Shown piece by piece: positions 57,386-64,000 of a stretch of 64,000 nucleotides of DNA. Source of the stretch: Embleya sp045207785. Its GTDB lineage: Bacteria > Actinomycetota > Actinomycetes > Streptomycetales > Streptomycetaceae. Position 1 is the stretch's first letter. Each line of letters opens with the position of its first letter. Position numbers and translations under genes: made by a program. The DNA lies in assembly GCF_045207785.1 (NCBI RefSeq), contig NZ_CP108776.1, positions 124,001 through 188,000 on the forward strand, given 5' to 3'. The notes under the pieces are model-generated. The model searched no databases, had not been told where the DNA came from, and saw only the letters and a program-made list of their open reading frames with translations.

Positions 57386-58366
57386 ATGATAGAGATCCTT
57401 CTCGGTCCTGCCGACGTGGCCATGACCCGCTTCGCGTACTCCCCGCTGGAAGAAGTGATCCACAGCGTGCGGGTACTCGCGGGCACCCACACCGGAAGCC
57501 TGCACAGACCCTGGTTGAAATCGGTGCGGCCACGGCTCACCGGAATCGATCTGGGCATGTTGCGCGCGTTGGTGCGCGGTCCGCGCTTCTTTCCCGACTT
57601 CCTCGCGCCCCCGCTGGAACGGATGAGCGGTCGCTTCGACGAGGAGATCGAGGCCATCCGCGAGACACCGGCCGAGACCGTCCGGGAGTCCCTCGACGAA
57701 CTGCTCGGCGACGGGCCGCTGCCGTACGAACTCACCGCTCTGTACGACCACCCGGAGCAGCAACTCGGCATCCTGGCCGGTGCCATGACGGCCTACTGGC
57801 AAGCCGCCATCGCGCCTGTATGGCCCCGCCTGCGCTCGGTGCACAACGCGGACATCGGCCACCGGATGGAGCAGCTCTCCAGCGGCGGACTGGCCCAGGT
57901 CTTCCTGCACCTGCACCAGCAGGTCGAGTACGCCGACGACCGGCTGCGCATCGACAAGCCGCAGCACACCCGGACGCGTGACGCGCAGGGAGCCGGTGTC
58001 CTGCTGGTGCCGTGCGTGTTCGCCTGGCCGCGGCTCTTCGTGCTGTACAACGAGCCGTACCAGCCGTCCCTGGCCTACCCTCCGCGCGGTATCGGACAGG
58101 TGTGGTCGGGCACCCGGCAGGGACACGACGCGGCGATGGCCTCACTGCTCGGACGTGGCCGCGCGGCACTCCTCGCCCACCTGGACATGCCGCTGTCGAC
58201 CAGCCAGCTCGCCGTCTACCTCGGCCTGACGCCGCCCGCGGTCAGCCAGCAGCTCGCGATCCTGCGCCGGTGCCGCCTGGTCACCTCCCGGCGATCCGGC
58301 AGGTCGGTGCTCTACCAACGCACCCCGCTGGCGAGCCAGTTGCTCCAGGCCGGGGAGCTCTCCTGA
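57386..58366 (+). CDS. ArsR-family regulator with DUF5937-type N-terminal region
   Basis: The 326-residue protein has a long N-terminal helical region of the DUF5937 type (LLGPADVAMTRFAYSPLEEV, IHSVRVLAGTHTGSLHRPWL, GRFDEEIEAIRETPAETVRE, VHNADIGHRMEQLSSGGLAQ). An ArsR winged helix comes at the C-terminus (about 250-320: HDAAMASLLGRGRAALLAHL, STSQLAVYLGLTPPAVSQQL, AILRRCRLVTSRRSGRSVLY). Such regulators are abundant in Streptomyces and sense unknown small molecules. ATG 57386 follows GGGAGGGG at a somewhat long distance. It is divergent from the small secreted protein gene, which it may control; no metal-binding Cys set is present in the HTH. Confidence 0.88.
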   Translation: MIEILLGPADVAMTRFAYSPLEEVIHSVRVLAGTHTGSLHRPWLKSVRPRLTGIDLGMLRALVRGPRFFPDFLAPPLERMSGRFDEEIEAIRETPAETVRESLDELLGDGPLPYELTALYDHPEQQLGILAGAMTAYWQAAIAPVWPRLRSVHNADIGHRMEQLSSGGLAQVFLHLHQQVEYADDRLRIDKPQHTRTRDAQGAGVLLVPCVFAWPRLFVLYNEPYQPSLAYPPRGIGQVWSGTRQGHDAAMASLLGRGRAALLAHLDMPLSTSQLAVYLGLTPPAVSQQLAILRRCRLVTSRRSGRSVLYQRTPLASQLLQAGELS

Positions 58367-58642
58367 CGGGCCCGGCGGGAAGCCTCTGCGTGGAGTCCTC
58401 GGTCGACAAGCGCGCCGGCGGACAGATCAGCGATCGTTCCGGTCACGGGCTCCGGCTCGATCCGAAGCCAGGAACGCGGCCGTCTCGGCGGTGCCTTGAA
58501 CACCCGGTCGAGGGCGTCCTCGCGTGCGGTCATGGATCCAATACGCAGGTGACTACTGCATATTCAAGAGCTCCGGCGTGACGGGTGCACCAACCGGCAT
58601 CCCTGTCTGAACCGCCTGGCCGGCAGGTAGCCTGCGGCCCTC
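58367..58642. other. Short gap with a possible antisense frame
   Basis: On the minus strand 58312-58533 a 73-codon frame reads MTAREDALDRVFKAPPRRPR SWLRIEPEPV and overlaps the ArsR 3' end. It is coding-like but has no ribosome-binding site and no recognised domain. Confidence 0.3.
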
Positions 58643-59323
58643 ATGTCGAACAAGCCGGTCCGCCTGAATGCGCCGCTGCGGCTGCGTACCTCGTTTCGGT
58701 TCCCGATCGCGGATCGCGCCGCGCGGACCGACGTGTTGATCGGCGCGGCATGGCTGTTGGTACCGGTCGTCGGATGGCTGCTCAACCTGGGCCACCGGGT
58801 GGAGGTGGTCCACCGGCTTCAGCACGGCCGGCCGGGGTTCCCGGCCTGGCGGCACCCCGGACGCCTGCTGTGGCACGGACTGGTCACCGCCGCGGCGATG
58901 GTCGGCTACACCGCGCCCGGCGGCCTGCTGACGGCGGCCGGACTCTGCTGGGGCAGCGTCCCTGTCGCGGTCGTCGGGGGTGTGCTCTTCGTCGCGGCGA
59001 TCGCCGCGATTCCCGGGTTCATGACCCACTACTGCGTCGCCTTCCACGCCACCGAGCTGTTCGATCCGGTCCGGGCGCTGCGCCGGGTGGCCGCCTGCGG
59101 TGCGGCCTATTGGCGGGCGTGGGGCATCGCCTTGGCCGGCCTGGCGGTGTCCGTACTGGGCCTCCTGGCCGCCGGGGTCGGTTTCCTCGTCACGAGTGTG
59201 TGGTTCTGGCAGGTGGCGGGGTTCAGCTTCGCGACGGTGTTCACCGACACCCATCAGCTCGCCCCGGCCGGGGCGGAACCACCGTTGCCCGCACCGCCCG
59301 CCGAGACGAATGAGGTCGAGTAG
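58643..59323 (+). CDS. DUF4013-type integral membrane protein
   Basis: The 226-residue protein has a Arg-rich start (RLNAPLRLRTSFRFPIADRA) and four to five hydrophobic segments: VLIGAAWLLVPVVGWLLNLG, LWHGLVTAAAMVGYTAPGGL, VPVAVVGGVLFVAAIAAIPG, WGIALAGLAVSVLGLLAAGV and FWQVAGFSFATVFTD. The layout, with a basic HRVEVVHRLQHGRPGFPAWR cytoplasmic loop, matches DUF4013 proteins, whose function is unknown. ATG 58643 is the first Met; the ribosome-binding site is weak. It overlaps or nearly meets the next gene, so the two are probably co-transcribed. Confidence 0.8.
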   Translation: MSNKPVRLNAPLRLRTSFRFPIADRAARTDVLIGAAWLLVPVVGWLLNLGHRVEVVHRLQHGRPGFPAWRHPGRLLWHGLVTAAAMVGYTAPGGLLTAAGLCWGSVPVAVVGGVLFVAAIAAIPGFMTHYCVAFHATELFDPVRALRRVAACGAAYWRAWGIALAGLAVSVLGLLAAGVGFLVTSVWFWQVAGFSFATVFTDTHQLAPAGAEPPLPAPPAETNEVE

Positions 59324-59356
59324 GCATGGACGACCGCTCCCTGGACCCGCCGCCCG

Positions 59357-59968
59357 GTGAGCGCCGACTCGGCCGCGATCCGCCGGGCGCTGCACGCGTC
59401 GGAAGGACTGGCCGGGTTCCGAGCCGCGTGCGCCCGCGAGCATCCGCCGCAACTACTCGTCGACGCGATGGCCGGGTCCGGGCCGGGCTCCGAGCAGCGC
59501 GACCAGGTGAACTTCCTGATGGAGTGGGGCCCGCCGAGCCCCGCCGACTGGGCGGCGCTGGCGGCCGCGCGGCAGGCGGGCCGGCTGACCACGTCCTGGA
59601 ACACGACGGTACTGGCGACCCACGGCGCAGGCCTGGGGCACCCGCCCGAGGTCGTCGAGGCGGCGCTGCGGCCGGCACTGGCGGTGGTGTACCGCCCGCT
59701 TGGTGCCCTCGCCCGCGACGTGTACGGCGACGGCTTCCACATCGCCGTCCGCATCCCTGCACTCGCCGCTCTGCTCCTCTACGCCCATGCGGACGCCGAT
59801 GTCGCGGCCGACGGCGGCGCGACCCGCTTCGCGGTTCTCGACACCCTCCGCGACAACCCCGACGCCTGGGCGGCGGCTGCGGCGCTGCTCCCGGACTTCA
59901 CCGGCACGCTGCTCGAACTCCTCGAAACGGCGGAGCGCACGGCCGCCCGCCGCGGGGCGGCCGGCTGA
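59357..59968 (+). CDS. Hypothetical protein, likely co-transcribed with membrane protein
   Basis: The 203-residue product is Ala-rich and helical (AAIRRALHASEGLAGFRAAC, HPPQLLVDAMAGSGP, LMEWGPPSPADWAALAAARQ, PALAALLLYAHADADVA, FAVLDTLRDNPDAWAAAAAL). No family is recognised. GTG 59357 has no ribosome-binding site, whereas ATG 59326, three bases after the membrane protein stop, has GAGG at a suitable distance but is one base out of frame with the body. A single-base indel between 59326 and 59357 would join them, so the annotated N-terminus is provisional. Its stop is 37 bases from the convergent LysR gene. Confidence 0.6.
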   Translation: MSADSAAIRRALHASEGLAGFRAACAREHPPQLLVDAMAGSGPGSEQRDQVNFLMEWGPPSPADWAALAAARQAGRLTTSWNTTVLATHGAGLGHPPEVVEAALRPALAVVYRPLGALARDVYGDGFHIAVRIPALAALLLYAHADADVAADGGATRFAVLDTLRDNPDAWAAAAALLPDFTGTLLELLETAERTAARRGAAG

Positions 59969-60004
59969 CGACCCCGCCATGCCGCGGTGGTCCTTCCTTG
60001 GCGT

Positions 60005-60967
60005 TCATTCCGGGATCAGTTCGGCGGCTCGTTCGGTGACCTCATGGCGTAGAGCGGTCCATAGCGCGCGTACGGCCGGGTGCGTCACCGCCTCGCGGCG
60101 GACAGCCAAAGTGATGGGTAGCCGAATGTCGATCTCGTCGGCGAGCAGCCGACGTAGCTGCGTCCGCTGGGCCAGAAAAGCCGGCAGGACGCCGATACCG
60201 GCCCCCTGGTGGGTGGCTTCGAGCTGGGCAAAGACGTTCGTCGAGGAGAATGCCGGGGTCACTCCGGGAAGGTGTCGTTCGATGTCGAGGTCGCCGACCT
60301 GCAACATCGACTCGATGTAGAAGATGAGCGCGTGCTCCCGCAGCTCGGCCACCGTCTCCGGCCGGCCGTGCCGGGCGAGGTAGTCGTCGGATGCGTAGAG
60401 CCCCAGCGTGTAGTCGGTGAGGTGCTCGGTCACCAGGCGGCTGCTCGAGGGAACGCCGATGACGAGAGCGAGATCGAAGCCGGACGGGCGCAGCGCGAGT
60501 TGCCGTGTGGCGGTGATGAGCTCGACCTGGAGCCGGGGGTGCCGGCGGCGCACCCGCACGAGGGCGGGCGTGGCGAAGGCGGTGCCGAAGCCGTCGGGCG
60601 CGCTGACGCGCACCGTACCGTGCAGGGACGGCGAGTCCTGGCCTGCCACGGTGTCGACGATGCGGTTGAGGGCCTCCTCGATCGCGCGCGCGTTCTCCGA
60701 GACGGCTCTTCCGATGTCCGTCAGCGTCCATCCGTCCGTGCCGCGCTCGATGAGGCGCAGGCCGATGCTCTTCTCCAATGCGGCGATTCGGCGTGAAACG
60801 GTTGTGTGATCCACGCCGAGTGCGTCGGCGGCTGTCACCAGACGCCCGGTACGGGACACCGCGAGCAGGTAGCGCAGATCGTCCGCGCGGAGTTTGCGCG
60901 GATCGACGGGGCGGTGAGAGCCGACCGGCTGCGGGGTGTCGCTTCGGTCCGGGGAGTGGGGGTGCAT
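60005..60967 (-). CDS. LysR-family transcriptional regulator
   Basis: The 320-residue protein has the LysR HTH (about 25-85: LRADDLRYLLAVSRTGRLVT, AADALGVDHTTVSRRIAALE, KSIGLRLIERGTDGWTLTDI) and an effector domain (about 110-315: LHGTVRVSAPDGFGTAFATP, LRPSGFDLALVIGVPSSSRL, ATHQGAGIGVLPAFLAQRTQ). It is divergent from the iron alcohol dehydrogenase at 61097, a standard LysR-target layout, and the 129-base gap contains a GCACA-N5-TGTGC palindrome. The start is ATG 60967 (MHPHSPDRS) without a visible ribosome-binding site; GTG 60994 overlaps the operator and would give nine more residues. It probably activates the dehydrogenase in response to an alcohol or aldehyde. Confidence 0.9.
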   Translation of the reverse strand: MHPHSPDRSDTPQPVGSHRPVDPRKLRADDLRYLLAVSRTGRLVTAADALGVDHTTVSRRIAALEKSIGLRLIERGTDGWTLTDIGRAVSENARAIEEALNRIVDTVAGQDSPSLHGTVRVSAPDGFGTAFATPALVRVRRRHPRLQVELITATRQLALRPSGFDLALVIGVPSSSRLVTEHLTDYTLGLYASDDYLARHGRPETVAELREHALIFYIESMLQVGDLDIERHLPGVTPAFSSTNVFAQLEATHQGAGIGVLPAFLAQRTQLRRLLADEIDIRLPITLAVRREAVTHPAVRALWTALRHEVTERAAELIPE

Positions 60968-60990
60968 GGCAAAACCGTATCTGCATTTCT

Positions 60991-61028
60991 GCACAGCGGG
61001 TGTGCGTCATTGGTGGTTGATTGCACAC
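60991..61028. promoter_or_regulatory. LysR binding-site-like palindrome and half-site
   Basis: GCACA-GCGGG-TGTGC (60991-61005) is a perfect 5-5-5 inverted repeat, and a further GCACAC half-site lies at 61023-61028, 23 bases downstream centre to centre. The arrangement suits a LysR recognition site plus activation site upstream of the dehydrogenase. Confidence 0.6.
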
Positions 61029-61096
61029 GGCGCGAGGCCACACAGTCAAGGCAGTGGGCGTGACACGCCCCGCCGTTCTTGCCGAAAGGGCCCACC

Positions 61097-62257
61097 ATGG
61101 TTGCCAGCCTTTCCCTCCCGCGGATCCTGCGCGTCGGCCGCGGCGCCGTCGGTGAACTCGGCGACGTCATCACGGGACTGGGCCTGCGCCGCCCCTTGCT
61201 GGTGACGGACGCCTTCCTCGCCGGAACCGGCGCGGCGGAACGACTGATGGCGACGCTGAGGGACGCCGGACTGCGGCCGCGCCTGTTCGCCGACACCGTG
61301 CCGGATCCGACGACCGACTCGCTCGGTGCGGGCCTGACGGTGCTGCGGGAGCATCGGGCGGACTCGGTGATCGGATTCGGCGGTGGCAGCCCGATGGACA
61401 CCGCCAAGGCCCTCGGCCTGCTGGGTGTCCAGGGCGGGCGGATGCGGGACTACAAGGCCCCGCGCACCAACCTCGGTCCGGCGCTTCCGGTGATCGCGGT
61501 CCCGACGACCGCGGGCAGCGGCTCGGAGGCCACTCAGTTCACCATCATCACCGACAGCACCACGGACGAGAAGATGCTCTGCCCGGGGCCGGCGTTCCTG
61601 CCGGTCGCCGCCGTCGTCGACTTCGAACTGACCCTGTCGATGCCGCCCCGGCTGACCGCCGACACCGGCGTCGACGCGCTCACGCACGCCGTCGAGGCGT
61701 ACGTGAGCCGCAAGGCCAATCCGTTCTCCGACGGCCTTGCGCTGAACGCGATCCGGACCATCGGCCACCACCTCCGCAGCGCCTACGCCGACGGAGGAGA
61801 CATCGAGGCTCGCGAGGCGATGATGCTTGCCGCGACCCAGGCCGGCATCGCCTTCTCCAACTCCAGCGTCGCGCTCGTGCACGGCATGAGCCGCCCGATC
61901 GGCGCTCACTTCCACGTCGCCCACGGTCTGTCGAACGCGATGCTCTTCCCCGCCGTGACCGCGTTCTCCGTGCACGCCGCCGAGAGCCGGTACGCCGACT
62001 GCGCCCGTGCGTTCGGAGCCGCCGCCGAGGGCGACAGCCACGCCACGGCCGCCGAGAAGTTCGTGGCGGCGCTCCACACCCTGTGCCAGGACCTTGACGT
62101 GCCCACCCCCCGGGCCCACGGCATCGACAGGGCCGAGTGGTTCCGCCTGTCGCCCCTCATGGCCGAGCAGGCACTCGCGTCCGGATCCCCCGCCAACAAT
62201 CCCGCCGTACCCACCGCAGACGAGATCGAGGGCCTCTACGCGCAGATCTACGCCTGA
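61097..62257 (+). CDS. Iron-containing alcohol dehydrogenase (ADH3 family)
   Basis: The 386-residue protein is a type III iron alcohol dehydrogenase: RPLLVTDAFLAGTGAAERLM, SVIGFGGGSPMDTAKALGLL (NAD loop), LPVIAVPTTAGSGSEATQFT, PPRLTADTGVDALTHAVEAY (iron Asp and His), SVALVHGMSRPIGAHFHVAH GLSNAM (two iron His) and a helical C-terminal half. All four ligands are present, so it should be active with NAD(H). The family includes ethanol, 1,2-propanediol and maleylacetate reductases; the substrate here is unknown, though the LysR pairing hints at an aromatic or diol catabolite. ATG 61097 is family-standard. It ends before the convergent terminator at 62355. Confidence 0.93.
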   Translation: MVASLSLPRILRVGRGAVGELGDVITGLGLRRPLLVTDAFLAGTGAAERLMATLRDAGLRPRLFADTVPDPTTDSLGAGLTVLREHRADSVIGFGGGSPMDTAKALGLLGVQGGRMRDYKAPRTNLGPALPVIAVPTTAGSGSEATQFTIITDSTTDEKMLCPGPAFLPVAAVVDFELTLSMPPRLTADTGVDALTHAVEAYVSRKANPFSDGLALNAIRTIGHHLRSAYADGGDIEAREAMMLAATQAGIAFSNSSVALVHGMSRPIGAHFHVAHGLSNAMLFPAVTAFSVHAAESRYADCARAFGAAAEGDSHATAAEKFVAALHTLCQDLDVPTPRAHGIDRAEWFRLSPLMAEQALASGSPANNPAVPTADEIEGLYAQIYA

Positions 62258-62354
62258 CGCCCGGCGGACCGTGTCCCACGTGGTGCGTCGGTGGAGTCGT
62301 TCGTGGCGGGTCAGCGCGCCCTGACCGACCGGCGATCCCGCCGATGACCACGAA

Positions 62355-62379
62355 CGCCCGACCGGGACCCGGTCGGGCG
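62355..62379. terminator. Bidirectional terminator palindrome
   Basis: CGCCCGACCGGG-A-CCCGGTCGGGCG (12-base arms around one A) lies 97 bases after the dehydrogenase stop and 67 bases after the end of the MFS gene on the other strand, so it can stop both transcripts. Confidence 0.8.
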
Positions 62380-62446
62380 GTGCGTGATCGCGGGCGGAAC
62401 CACCATGGCGTGGCGCGCCCTCTCGGGCCTCGCCGGCACCCCGATG

Positions 62447-63985
62447 TCAGCTCGCGGCGGGTTCTGGCACGGGCTCGGATTCGGGCCGGATCGGCCGCTC
62501 CGCGGCGGGCGCGGGGGCGTCGCGCACGGTCAGCAGGACCAGGACACCAGCCGCGATGCCGAGCACCCCGCACACCACGAACGTCCGGTCCAGACCCGCC
62601 GCGAACGCCGCGCGCAGGGCATCCAGCACGCTCTCCCGGGCGTCGGCCGGCGCCGCCGCCGTGATACCACTCGCCCGGCCGCCGCCCAGGGCCTCGGCGG
62701 CGGCGTGCGGGTCGCCGATCGACTCGGCGTCGCGCAGCGAGTGCGCCGCGCCGTCGCGGAAGAGCACACCCACCACGGCGATCCCGAGCGCGAAGCCCAA
62801 CTGCCGGAAGGTGTTGAGCGCGCCGCCGGCCATGCCGGCCCGGGCGGGCGGGACGGAGGCCAACGCCGCACCGGCCATCTGCGGCATGGCCAGCCCGACC
62901 CCGACGCCGGCCAGGATCAGTCCGGGGAGCAGTGCGGTCGCATCCGATCCGGCCCCGACCAGGGTCATCGACAAGCTGCCGGCCCCGATGAACACCGCAC
63001 CCATGCCCAGCGGCCACTTCGGTCGTACGCCGTGCAGGAACCGGCCCGCCAGCGCGGACGCCACGAACGACATGGCGGCCAGCGGCAACAGCGCGAGCCC
63101 GGCCTCGACCGGGCTGTAGCCGAGCACCGACTGAAGCCAGACGGACATCTGCGGGAACGCCGCGAACGCGGCGAACTGGATCAGCAGACCGGCTGCCATG
63201 ATGCCGCCGAACGATGCCCGGCGGAACAGCGCGAGGTCGATCATCGGTTCCGCCACCCGGATCTCGGCCGCCACGAACAGGCCGAACGCGAGCACGGCGC
63301 CGACGAACACGGCGAGCGTGCCGCGATCGGCCCAGCCGTCGGCGCCCGCGCGGATGAACCCGTAGGTGAGCAGCGCCGCGCCAAGGGTGAAGGTGGCCAT
63401 GCCGAACGGGTCCGAGCGGGCCGAGCGATTCCCGTGCGACTCGGTCAGCACCGACCAGGACAGCAGCACGGTCAGCACGCCGATGGGCACGTTGATCAGA
63501 AAGATCGCCTCCCAGCCGAGATGTTGCGTCAACAAACCGCCCAGAATGGGGCCCACCGCGGCGGCGGCCCCGCTGACCGAGCCCCAGACGCCGAACGCGA
63601 CGCCCCGGTCGCGGCCCTGGTAGGCGTGTCCGAGCAGGGCGATCGTGGTGGCGAACATGGCCGCGCCGCCAACGCCTTGCAGAGCTCGCGCCGCGATCAG
63701 GGTCGCCGTGTCGGACGCCAGCGCGCACAGCAACGACGCGACGGTGAACAGCACCGTGCCGCCGCCGTAGACCCGCCGCCGACCGACCCGGTCGGCGAGC
63801 GACCCGGCGCCGAGCATGAGCGCGGCCAGGGCGAGGGAGTAGGCGTCCAACACCCATTGCAGGCCGGTGTACGAGGAGCCGAGGTCGGCGCCCATGTCGG
63901 GCATCGCGACGATCACGATCGTGACGTCGACGAGCAGCATGAAGGATCCGAGACAGACCGCGAACAGCGGTCCCCACTTGCGCAC
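62447..63985 (-). CDS. MFS transporter, DHA2 (EmrB/QacA-like) drug exporter
   Basis: The 512-residue protein has the 14-helix layout of DHA2 exporters: WGPLFAVCLGSFMLLVDVTI (TM1, start of EmrB-like proteins), motif A GSLADRVGRRRVYGGG, motif C-like AVGPILGGLLTQHLGWEAIF LINVPIG, and PARAGMAGGALNTFRQLGFA LGIAVVG in the second half. Members export hydrophobic drugs and antiseptics by proton antiport. A 130-residue C-terminal extension with ESVLDALRAAFAAGLDRTFV (helical) and an acidic, Pro-rich tail is a common actinobacterial addition. GTG 63985 has AAGGAG five bases upstream and lies near the window edge; the regulator that usually sits upstream (often TetR) would be outside the window. Confidence 0.93.
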   Translation of the reverse strand: MRKWGPLFAVCLGSFMLLVDVTIVIVAMPDMGADLGSSYTGLQWVLDAYSLALAALMLGAGSLADRVGRRRVYGGGTVLFTVASLLCALASDTATLIAARALQGVGGAAMFATTIALLGHAYQGRDRGVAFGVWGSVSGAAAAVGPILGGLLTQHLGWEAIFLINVPIGVLTVLLSWSVLTESHGNRSARSDPFGMATFTLGAALLTYGFIRAGADGWADRGTLAVFVGAVLAFGLFVAAEIRVAEPMIDLALFRRASFGGIMAAGLLIQFAAFAAFPQMSVWLQSVLGYSPVEAGLALLPLAAMSFVASALAGRFLHGVRPKWPLGMGAVFIGAGSLSMTLVGAGSDATALLPGLILAGVGVGLAMPQMAGAALASVPPARAGMAGGALNTFRQLGFALGIAVVGVLFRDGAAHSLRDAESIGDPHAAAEALGGGRASGITAAAPADARESVLDALRAAFAAGLDRTFVVCGVLGIAAGVLVLLTVRDAPAPAAERPIRPESEPVPEPAAS

Positions 63986-64000
63986 GATGACTCCTTGGCG

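Noticed and set aside
1..64000. tRNA, rRNA, riboswitch or prophage
   Set aside because: I found no cloverleaf-like stretch with a GTTCGAAT-type T-arm, no ribosomal sequence, no known riboswitch core and no phage structural genes.

Overview
The window is about 70% GC or higher, with strong G/C bias at third codon positions, GTG and TTG starts, Gram-positive signal peptides, SpoIIE-type phosphatases, XRE/DUF4232 proteins and HelD-type helicases. This points to a Streptomycetaceae-like actinobacterium (Streptomyces, Embleya, Kitasatospora or relatives); genus and strain cannot be fixed from the sequence. The gene mix (accessory enzymes, many regulators, transposase fossils, decayed toxin and immunity genes, no ribosomal or tRNA genes seen) resembles a chromosome arm rather than the core.

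Layout. 0.2-4 kb is a junkyard: a VCBS fragment, a frameshifted DUF6000 fragment, a type VII-secreted RHS toxin broken in its N-terminal half, its small helical partner, and an N-terminally truncated XRE/TPR regulator. 4.5-7.3 kb holds a ferritin-like enzyme of the iminophenylpyruvate dimer synthase family, a frameshifted GNAT-like gene, a two-copy CRISPR-like repeat with a perfect hairpin, and a Fic-type toxin-antitoxin pair. 7.4-12.4 kb has IS630 and ISL3 fossils around a 978-residue sensor/SpoIIE phosphatase/ATPase fusion, then an alpha/beta hydrolase. 13-25 kb carries a flavin-dependent luciferase-like enzyme, a HEAT-repeat protein with a lipoyl-like tail, a secreted PQQ-type sugar dehydrogenase with a decayed PEBP tail, a secreted beta-propeller protein and three regulators or enzymes. 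25.7-28.6 kb is a divergent lipoprotein / membrane-bound XRE regulator / Cys-rich protein group. 29-31 kb is a solitary cytochrome oxidase subunit I.

31.3-38.5 kb is the clearest pathway: a divergent IclR regulator and an operon of MBL-fold protein, FAD hydroxylase, small protein, homogentisate dioxygenase, unknown protein and fumarylacetoacetase. The last junctions are ATGA overlaps. Together these would form homogentisate and degrade it to fumarate and acetoacetate. 38.7-47.9 kb is again mixed: IS3 fossil, macro-domain protein, helicase-associated-domain fossil, a second HEAT/lipoyl-like protein, hypothetical genes, a DUF6210 protein, an alpha/beta hydrolase behind an orphan TetR-like operator, and an NmrA-like oxidoreductase.

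47.9-50.4 kb is a compact MarR-controlled unit: divergent marR and a DODA-type dioxygenase plus quinone oxidoreductase, with four evenly arranged operator palindromes between them and a strong terminator after them. 50.8-57.2 kb holds a large SUKH (SMI1/KNR4) protein, a zinc-ribbon protein, a HelD-like RNA polymerase helicase, a cupin and a small secreted protein. 57.4-64 kb ends with an ArsR regulator, a membrane protein, a LysR/iron alcohol dehydrogenase divergent pair and an MFS exporter.

Frameshifts are common. In three otherwise intact genes (8.1, 53.9 and 59.3 kb) the best ribosome-binding site and start lie one base out of frame with the body, so either gene decay or sequencing indels should be kept in mind.
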